11,632 bases of DNA from Candidatus Zixiibacteriota bacterium (GTDB lineage Bacteria; Zixibacteria; MSB-5A5; GN15; FEB-12): positions 1-11,632 of the forward strand of contig JAOZPL010000030.1 in assembly GCA_029932795.1 (NCBI GenBank). The letters run 5' to 3'. Below the pieces are notes generated by a model, which made no database searches, was not told where the DNA came from, and saw nothing but the letters and a program-made list of their open reading frames with translations. The position numbers were made by a program, and so were the translations under genes. This document shows, piece after piece, positions 7,354 to 11,632 of this stretch. The stretch's first letter is position 1; each line of letters begins with the position of its first letter.

Positions 7354-8000
7354 CAGACCTTAACCTTCGCTTGTTGCTCACTCTTGAAAATAGCTGTAAT
7401 CAAGTCTTCTGCTCTGGCGATTTTCGGGTTGGCCTCCAGCGCCGTCTCAATCATCTTCTGCGCTTCCGTCCGCGTGTACTGTAACTGTGACAGGATAGCC
7501 AGAGCTTCCTCGGTGAGTGGTGTGGGTGGTGTCTTCGCAACTGCGAGCGGCTGGTCCACCCTGGAGAGAGCGAACTTGGCTGTTTTCCCGTTCAGTTCCG
7601 CGATAATCTTTTCGGCTAATCGAGCTCCGACTCCCGGCAGGCAGTTCAATTTCGCCGCATCCCTGGTTTCTATCGCCAGAGCTATTTCTCTGATCGGGAT
7701 AACCAGCGATTTGAGCGCCTTTTTTACCCCCAACCCAGGTACCTGCGTGAACAGTGAGAAAAACTCCCGGTCAACCGGATCAGTAAAGCCGACCAGGCGT
7801 GGGAAGTGGCTGGACTTTCTATCGCCTGCCTCAATGTAATAAATCGTTTCAAAAGTGATTCCCTGATCCACCGAGCCGTCGTTCCTCAACCGCTCAGCCA
7901 GTGCCGAAGGAAGCAGGACCTCGTAAAAGACTCCGCTATTCTCGAGGAGAGCATGTTGATCGTGAACCTGAACCAGTGTCCCTCGCAGGCGACTGATCAT
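7353..8000 (-). CDS. ruvA: Holliday junction DNA-binding protein RuvA
   Basis: RuvA binds four-way junctions as a tetramer and loads RuvB. The start is the ATG at 8000, not the further upstream in-frame GTG/ATG-like codons at 8099, because MISRLRGTL is the family N-terminus and GGGAGGTGG lies just upstream. This gives 215 residues: an OB-fold domain (about 1-65), two helix-hairpin-helix motifs (VPGLGVKKALKSL at about 87-99, LPGVGARLAEKI at about 121-132), a flexible linker (about 145-165) and a UBA-like C-terminal domain (TEEALAILSQLQYTRTEA). The start overlaps the ruvC stop (ATGA). The usual RED-A-LLYGF acidic-pin region is replaced by IEAGDRKSSHFPRLVGF (56-72), about two residues longer and more basic. 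Confidence 0.96.
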   Translation of the reverse strand: MISRLRGTLVQVHDQHALLENSGVFYEVLLPSALAERLRNDGSVDQGITFETIYYIEAGDRKSSHFPRLVGFTDPVDREFFSLFTQVPGLGVKKALKSLVIPIREIALAIETRDAAKLNCLPGVGARLAEKIIAELNGKTAKFALSRVDQPLAVAKTPPTPLTEEALAILSQLQYTRTEAQKMIETALEANPKIARAEDLITAIFKSEQQAKVKV

Positions 8001-8491
8001 CCTGCCACCACCTCCCTTTTCTCCACCGCCCGGTAATGGCAGAGCGCGGTGGCCAGCGCGTCGGCCACATCGGGTGGCTCTGGAATCGCCTTCAGGCACA
8101 GAGTTGATTTTATCATCATCTGTATCTGGTGTTTGCTCGCCCGACCGTTACCGGTCAGAGACTTCTTGATCCTCGTAGCTGCATACTGATAAACCGGAGC
8201 CCCGGCCTCCGCGGCCTTCAGAAAAACAATCCCCCGTGCATGCGCCATAATGATCGCCGTCTTGGGATGTGCATAATGCGAATACAAATCTTCTATCGCG
8301 ACCGCATCCGGATTAAACTGTGCCAGAATCCCGGCCATTTCCCCCGCGATCTCAGACAACCTTCCCTCCAGCGGGGCTTTCCCTTCGGTGTGTATAACTC
8401 CTGCTTCGACGAGCGTAACACCCTCCTTGTCTCCCTCGAGAATACCGTACCCGGTAGCTTCAAGCCCCGGATCAATGCCGAGAACCCGCAT
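7997..8491 (-). CDS. ruvC: Crossover junction endodeoxyribonuclease RuvC
   Basis: RuvC resolves Holliday junctions by paired metal-dependent nicks. Counted from the ATG at 8491 the protein has 164 residues, with catalytic Asp7 (GIDPG), Glu67 (AIEDLY) and the C-terminal pair Asp141 and Asp144 (PPDVADALATAL). These match the four acidic residues of E. coli RuvC. HPKTAIIMAHARG and the GNGRASKHQIQ segment are also typical. Two starts compete. TTG at 8497 has AGAGG six bases upstream, whereas ATG at 8491 has the same element 12 bases upstream but gives the family-like N-terminus. ruvC heads the long operon, and its stop overlaps the ruvA start. Confidence 0.96.
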   Translation of the reverse strand: MRVLGIDPGLEATGYGILEGDKEGVTLVEAGVIHTEGKAPLEGRLSEIAGEMAGILAQFNPDAVAIEDLYSHYAHPKTAIIMAHARGIVFLKAAEAGAPVYQYAATRIKKSLTGNGRASKHQIQMMIKSTLCLKAIPEPPDVADALATALCHYRAVEKREVVAG

Positions 8492-8546
8492 GTTCAATTG
8501 ATACCTCTACAATCCCTGAATATCAACAAGAAATCCAACTATGAGA

Positions 8547-8575
8547 ATCACAACAGGTCAATCAAAAACTGTCAA
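8547..8575 (-). promoter_or_regulatory. Putative sigma70-type promoter of the ruvC operon
   Basis: Read on the minus strand there is a perfect TTGACA (8575-8570), a 17-base spacer, and TGTGAT (8552-8547), four of six matches to TATAAT. TGT immediately before it makes an extended -10. Transcription would start near 8540, leaving a leader of about 45-50 bases before ruvC. It is the only good promoter I see upstream of the ruvC-to-M42 train. Confidence 0.55.
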
Positions 8576-8635
8576 CCGAAGTCGTGATTTCGATAGCGAA
8601 TTCATGCCACCGGCTTCAGTCGGTGGTAGTTGACA
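8570..8635 (+). repeat. 66-bp composite palindrome, possible solo IS200/IS605-type right end or MITE
   Basis: Outer arms TGTCAAC (8570-8576) and GTTGACA (8629-8635) are exact inverted repeats. Inside them lie two hairpins: 8577-8582 with 8587-8592 (loop CGTG) and CCACCG 8607-8612 with CGGTGG 8621-8626. Together they could fold as a three-way junction. Each inner hairpin is extended by a G-T pair that is favourable only on the plus strand. A GC hairpin followed by TAGTTGAC resembles right ends of ISDra2/IS1341-like elements, as I remember them. No transposase is adjacent. Confidence 0.45.
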
Positions 8636-8682
8636 ATTGTTTTTAAGAAGGCATTCATCCCTTTAACTTGACAAAACAAAGG

Positions 8683-8715
8683 AAAAACCACACACCTGTT
8701 TGGCATGTGGTTTTT
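8683..8715 (-). terminator. Rho-independent terminator hairpin, potentially bidirectional
   Basis: AAAAACCACA (8683-8692) and TGTGGTTTTT (8706-8715) form a perfect ten-base-pair stem with a 13-base loop. Because the arms end in A and T runs, it can terminate in either direction. On the minus strand it is followed by CCTTTGTTTTG, so it suits transcripts coming from 9264-8728 or from the epimerase gene, and it isolates the ruvC promoter. Confidence 0.65.
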
Positions 8716-8727
8716 CTCTAAGTGAGG

Positions 8728-9264
8728 TTATTTCTCTTCTCCCTCTATCACCATGGATTTGGTAACAGTAGGCCAGTTGTTAGCAGAAATAACTGTAGGG
8801 TTTACAGACAGCTCTACGCATGTTATTTTCGGTGGGCGTGATCCGTGCTCATCAGGCACTAAATGGCCACAGGGATGGTACTAATTGTGGCATAATCGAC
8901 CTCTATCATGCAAGAAGTGGTATATTCCTGAAACGTTGTCGATAACCGTGTACACGCTGTGAGACAAGGCGTTAGAGGCGATACACCTGCTTTTAAGGCC
9001 GTTTTGTATCTGAGTCCGGAACACTTGGATAAATGTATGCCAATTCGGCATAACCCGTTGTGCGACAAGCGGTGAAGAGGCCAAGGTTCGGTGCGGAAGA
9101 GTGTGAAATGGTACACTCAGAGCCGCACAGTAGTTGTTGTTGAACGTGTTGCGTCTGGATCGGCGCCTCTGTCTAACCTTCGCTGGGCATGGCATGTGCC
9201 TTCATGGCCCAAGACGCGAGAAGAACATGACGGGAATAGAGGGGCTGCTCAGCACAAGGCGCAT
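8728..9264 (-). pseudogene. Possible decayed gene: 179-codon frame with two internal stops
   Basis: One minus-strand frame runs from ATG at 9264 (AGGAAG eleven bases upstream) to TAA at 8728-8730, with only two internal stops, TGA at 9202-9204 and TAG at 8881-8883. The final stop lies 12 bases before the terminator stem, as expected for a gene end. The first piece (MRLVLSSPSIPVMFFSRLGP) is hydrophobic. The middle piece is rich in Arg, His, Asn and Ser and does not look like an ordinary protein. The last piece reads YHPCGHLVPDEHG to VIEGEEK. I recognise no family. By chance about eight stops would be expected in such a length, so openness is only modest evidence, and this may be non-coding sequence. 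Confidence 0.2.
8936..9128. other. Cluster of inverted repeats in a gene-poor gap, possible structured RNA
   Basis: Within about 190 bases there are several exact dyads: TTGTC 8936-8940 with GACAA 8963-8967 enclosing the palindrome CGTGTACACG (8947-8956); GATACA 8980-8985 with TGTATC 9005-9010; TATGCC 9036-9041 with GGCATA 9047-9052; CCGTTGT 9055-9061 with ACAA-CGG 9065-9072 (one-base bulge); and the nested pair GTGCGG 9091-9096 / CCGCAC 9123-9128 around GAGTGT 9099-9104 / ACACTC 9113-9118. Two or three six-base stems would be expected by chance in the whole gap, but the 12-base-pair nested hairpin at 9091-9128 is notable. It does not match tmRNA, RNase P, SRP or 6S RNA as far as I can tell. 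Confidence 0.25.
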
Positions 9265-9294
9265 GATCAATAATACTTCCTGACCATCTGGTTG

Positions 9295-9315
9295 AAAAAC
9301 TGTCTGTATTACAGT
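9295..9315 (-). terminator. Weak terminator-like hairpin at the end of the epimerase gene
   Basis: On the minus strand ACTGT (9315-9311) and ACAGT (9303-9299) pair around a seven-base loop and are followed by TTTT. The stem is short and AT-rich and overlaps the stop codon of the epimerase gene, so it would be inefficient. The strong hairpin at 8683-8715 is a better candidate for the end of that transcript. Confidence 0.25.
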
Positions 9316-10973
9316 AGAGTCTTCTCCCGGAGTTGGCGGCATTCCGCGCTTAGACGGTCTTCCAGCGCGTCCTGGGAGATGTCTTCCAGTTCGTGAACGA
9401 TTCTCTCGAGATCACCGCTTCCTGCTGTTACCGGCAGCTTTTCCATCTGCTTCAGGAATTCAGGCGACTGGGTAGCTATAAACTCATAGGAGTCTTCAAT
9501 TTCGTCCGCAGCCAACTGGAAGGTCATTGTGATATTATCGTATATCCTCTGCTCAATATCCTTCATTTCCATCCTGGCCCTCAACGCCTTGGCAATAATA
9601 TCCCCGATAGAAGTCATTACATCGCTCACTTCTTTCACGTCAACTCCTTCGACGAAGCGGCGATAAGCAATGATCTGGCCATAGTTGCGCATGAGCGTAC
9701 GGTCTCTAGTGCGAACAGTCGTAGCGGTCAACTGGTATACCAGTGTGACATACCATCTGAGTACATTATCGTCCATCTCCTGGTGCTTGCGGAATCTGGT
9801 TCGGGATTCCGGAGCCTGCAGATACTGTATTATCTCCTCGATCAGATCCTCACGCGATTTCACCAGGGCGTCGTAGATTATGAGGTTGGGACGTTGGGCG
9901 ATGCGTCGGGCGGCCAGTTCGTTACGGAGACGCCAGGCATCGGAGTGGTTTTTCATTCTTTCGATGACAAACAACAGCCGCCGCAGAATACCATAGCGCG
10001 GTGTTGGCTCCCAGCCAAGCTCCTGGTGCGTGCGGGAGGCATCGACCGTGAGTTTACGATCAATGTATTTCATCATCCAAAGTCTTTCAGCTGGTTCGCG
10101 GCCTGCCAGGTGGCGGATAGCCTGCCGCGCGGCAACGCCCGGGATCGCCAGAAACCTGGGGAATAGGATCGGCTTGGTGTCCTGCCCGTAATAGTACCTG
10201 GTCGCTGTTCTGAACAGGTCGAGGTGAGACACGCTGCCATTCGGGCTGGCCAGGTAGGTACACAACCGGGGTAGGGTGTCGCTTTTCTCGATCACTCTAA
10301 GAAACAGCTTAACCAGATCGTGAACGTGGATATAGGGAACAGCCGATTCGCCTCGACCGCCGAGAATGCGGGCGTTCCAGCTTCGGGACAGCCATGTGCC
10401 AAGGAAGATGTACAGAGGAGGGTATTCACACCAGTCACTGAACACCGCCGCCAGCCGGAAGACTGTGCATGGAAACCATTCGGAGTATTGCTTCATCATC
10501 TCTTCCCCCGACCGCTTGCTCCGGGCATAGGGGAAGTTGGCGTCCGCAACACTGTCTTCATTCAGGGCCTGTCCCTGTTGCGGGAACTCGCATGCGGCTA
10601 CCGAACTGGCAAAAAGGAAGCGCTTGGTTCCAATCTGCTGGGCCAGCTTCAGGACATTGCGAGTCCCTCTGATATTGGTGCTTTCGTACTCGGGATTGTC
10701 GGTGTTGCTGAAATCGTAATACGCGGCCAGATGCAGAACGAAGTCAGCCCCCCCATTATCCTTGACTCTGGTGACTACGTCTCGCAGTGTGTCCCATTTG
10801 CCAATATCCACCTGCGTCCAGTGTATGTTGTCGTTTTTAGGGATTCCCGCCTCCCTTTGCGACCGTCGCGCCAGGCAGAACAGGCGATATTTGCCCGTGG
10901 CAGCCTCCAGGAAATTTCGCCCTACAAAGCCGGAGGCACCGGTAACTACGATTCCAGGCAGACTCATATCCAT
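9309..10973 (-). CDS. NAD-dependent epimerase/dehydratase (extended SDR) fused to a helical C-terminal domain
   Basis: Residues 1 to about 335 are an extended short-chain dehydrogenase/reductase of the nucleotide-sugar epimerase type. They include the NAD-binding TGASGFVG (11-18), HLAAYYDF (81-88), the catalytic Ser pair FASSVAA (121-127) and YARSK with Tyr149 and Lys153, then FRLAAVFSD and PYIHVHDLV. All catalytic residues are present. Residues about 345-554 are extra. They look entirely helical, with an Arg-rich linker, a block of about 140 residues (YDALVKSREDLIEEI to IEDSYEFIA) reminiscent of RsbR-type N-terminal sensor domains, and a charged tail. Family length is usually 300-350, so this is an unusual fusion; sensor similarity is my impression only. 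ATG at 10973 has AGGAAG seven bases upstream. The gene appears monocistronic. Substrate is unknown. Confidence 0.9.
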   Translation of the reverse strand: MDMSLPGIVVTGASGFVGRNFLEAATGKYRLFCLARRSQREAGIPKNDNIHWTQVDIGKWDTLRDVVTRVKDNGGADFVLHLAAYYDFSNTDNPEYESTNIRGTRNVLKLAQQIGTKRFLFASSVAACEFPQQGQALNEDSVADANFPYARSKRSGEEMMKQYSEWFPCTVFRLAAVFSDWCEYPPLYIFLGTWLSRSWNARILGGRGESAVPYIHVHDLVKLFLRVIEKSDTLPRLCTYLASPNGSVSHLDLFRTATRYYYGQDTKPILFPRFLAIPGVAARQAIRHLAGREPAERLWMMKYIDRKLTVDASRTHQELGWEPTPRYGILRRLLFVIERMKNHSDAWRLRNELAARRIAQRPNLIIYDALVKSREDLIEEIIQYLQAPESRTRFRKHQEMDDNVLRWYVTLVYQLTATTVRTRDRTLMRNYGQIIAYRRFVEGVDVKEVSDVMTSIGDIIAKALRARMEMKDIEQRIYDNITMTFQLAADEIEDSYEFIATQSPEFLKQMEKLPVTAGSGDLERIVHELEDISQDALEDRLSAECRQLREKTLL

Positions 10974-10987
10974 GGTTTTTCTTCCTA

Positions 10988-11026
10988 AGTCAATTTGACT
11001 CTCTCAGTAGGCTCCACTCTATCATA
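10988..11026 (-). promoter_or_regulatory. Possible promoter -10 and operator-like palindrome before the epimerase gene
   Basis: Minus-strand TATGAT (11026-11021) matches the -10 consensus at five of six bases, though it overlaps the stop codon of the upstream gene and no good -35 is visible at 17 bases. Just downstream, between it and the Shine-Dalgarno, lies an exact 13-base dyad with arms AGTCAA and TTGACT (10988-11000), placed where a repressor could block transcription. Both are suggestive only. Confidence 0.3.
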
Positions 11027-11456
11027 TTGCACCAGGCGTGCTGTTGGGTTTCATTTTGGAGGTGGAATAGGAACGAAGAGCCAGGTAAATCACCACTCCC
11101 ATTGCTCCATCGCCTGCCCCCGAAGCCAGTACCAGCGGAATGTTATCAACCGCGAGAAAATAGGTGAGAAGGAACACTGCGGCTATGGCTTTGACGATAA
11201 CGGAGTAGACGACCAGATAATGGTACCTGTCAACGTCAGTCGCGGCTATGATGTATGCGACCACCATGACGATGTGGAAAACGCCGCCCTGGACGGGGAA
11301 AAAGCGTTCGGAACAGGGACTGAAAGCAAACAACTGCATTAAGGTGGCCGGTCGGAGAATCAGCCCCACACCTACGAGGAAGGAATGGATCGCCACCAGC
11401 CAGAGTATCAGGGTCAGGCGTGAACGAGGCGACTTTACTATTTCCATGAAGGCCAT
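11022..11456 (-). CDS. Four-helix membrane protein of unknown function
   Basis: This 144-residue protein has a short basic N-terminus (VKSPRSR) and four hydrophobic segments at about residues 14-35, 57-73, 81-102 and 106-128, with a polar C-tail ending in KMKPNSTPGAI. The segment RFFPVQGGVFHIVMVV (51-66) and the small-residue-rich helix SGAGDGAMG (112-120) recall small four-helix families such as DUF4345, but I cannot assign one firmly. ATG at 11456 is chosen because a longer frame from TTG at 11591 would overlap the end of the upstream gene in another frame and adds a non-membrane, atypical leader. A second ATG at 11447 is possible. The Shine-Dalgarno is weak (GGGA). It lies 50 bases after the upstream stop. 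Confidence 0.75.
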   Translation of the reverse strand: MAFMEIVKSPRSRLTLILWLVAIHSFLVGVGLILRPATLMQLFAFSPCSERFFPVQGGVFHIVMVVAYIIAATDVDRYHYLVVYSVIVKAIAAVFLLTYFLAVDNIPLVLASGAGDGAMGVVIYLALRSYSTSKMKPNSTPGAI

Positions 11457-11506
11457 TTCTGTTCTGTTCCCGTTAATGCGTGTCAGCTCATGTTCACATC
11501 CAACCG

Positions 11507-11632
11507 TTAACCAGTTTGGCTGGCCTTCTCGGCCGAGAGTTTCTGAGCCTCCTGATCGCGGTCGTAGCAGAAGATACCACAATTCAGACAACGGCTGGCT
11601 TCGTAGCGGGCATCTTCTTCGTCGATCGTGCT
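11507..11632 (-). CDS. C-terminal fragment of a putative FAD/Fe-S oxidoreductase (partial)
   Basis: Only the last 41 codons are in the window, ending with TAA at 11507-11509. They read ARYEASRCLNCGIFCYD then a polar tail ending in KASQTG. The EASRCLNCG pattern with three Cys (RC-LNC-GIFC) is typical of the C-terminal end of glutamate-synthase-small-subunit-like and related NAD(P)H/FAD oxidoreductases, where it helps bind a cluster or metal. The upstream part that would settle this lies outside the window. The membrane protein gene follows 50 bases later and may be co-transcribed. Confidence 0.5.
   Translation of the reverse strand, partial: STIDEEDARYEASRCLNCGIFCYDRDQEAQKLSAEKASQTG

Noticed and set aside
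8001..8099. Extended N-terminus for RuvA
   Set aside because: The extra 33 residues are Gly/Arg-rich, overlap the end of ruvC in another frame, and precede the canonical MISRLRG start with a strong Shine-Dalgarno.
9091..9273. 60-codon plus-strand open frame in the gap
   Set aside because: It starts at GTG without a Shine-Dalgarno, overlaps the nested hairpin at 9091-9128, and shows no domain; an unsupported frame in a likely non-coding stretch.
8936..9308. Known structural RNA (tmRNA, RNase P RNA, SRP RNA, 6S RNA) or a group II intron
   Set aside because: I looked on both strands for their hallmark sequences (RNase P GAGGAAAGUCC, SRP tetraloop region, tmRNA T-arm, intron domain V). None was convincing; GAGCCGCAC at 9120-9128 lacks a matching 3' strand for a domain V.
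9393..10166. 257-codon plus-strand open frame
   Set aside because: It lies wholly antisense to the epimerase gene, has no Shine-Dalgarno or domain, and its openness follows from codon use of the real gene.
10320..10988. 222-codon plus-strand open frame
   Set aside because: Antisense shadow of the Rossmann-fold half of the epimerase; the minus strand has clear family motifs.
11457..11591. Extended N-terminus for the four-helix membrane protein
   Set aside because: It would start at TTG inside the upstream gene and overlap its conserved Cys motif in another frame.
1..11632. CRISPR array, tRNA, rRNA, intact transposase or defence cluster
   Set aside because: No regularly spaced repeats, cloverleaf with CCA-type end, rRNA core sequences or transposase motifs were seen.

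Overview
The window is bacterial, with roughly balanced base composition, and every confident gene lies on the minus strand. Starts are mixed (ATG, GTG, TTG) and neighbouring genes often overlap. The conserved genes are housekeeping, so it looks like a chromosome or metagenome contig. The RuvA variant (PRLVGF and DREFF instead of the usual RED-A-LLYGF) recalls sequences I associate with Planctomycetes and FCB-type candidate phyla such as Zixibacteria. That placement is from memory and is only a guess.

Read in the direction of transcription (high to low coordinates), four regions follow. (1) 11632-10974: the tail of a putative flavin/Fe-S oxidoreductase, then a four-helix membrane protein of unknown function. 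(2) 10973-9309: a 554-residue NAD-dependent epimerase/dehydratase with an extra ~190-residue helical C-terminal domain, possibly behind its own promoter and a short operator-like palindrome. (3) 9308-8492: a gap of about 800 bp without a confident gene. It holds a long minus-strand frame broken by TGA and TAG, a cluster of inverted repeats, a strong terminator-like hairpin, a 66-bp composite palindrome resembling an IS200/IS605 right end, and a good minus-strand promoter. (4) 8491-26: one long gene train, ruvC-ruvA-ruvB-orf95-DUF2905-queA-ispD-ispF-dedA family-ddl-HAD-M42 peptidase.

The train joins Holliday-junction processing (RuvCAB), tRNA queuosine synthesis (QueA), and a tightly overlapping block that fits cell-envelope precursor supply. 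IspD and IspF make isoprenoid precursors needed for undecaprenyl carrier lipid. DedA-family proteins include undecaprenyl-phosphate translocases. Ddl makes the D-Ala-D-Ala stem dipeptide. A HAD hydrolase and an M42 aminopeptidase close the train. The M42 reading frame loses its conserved C-terminus within the first 50 bases of the window, so that edge may be a real truncation or an assembly artefact.

I see no rRNA, tRNA, CRISPR array, intact transposase or defence system. The best leads for something new are the gap at 8500-9308 and the epimerase fusion.
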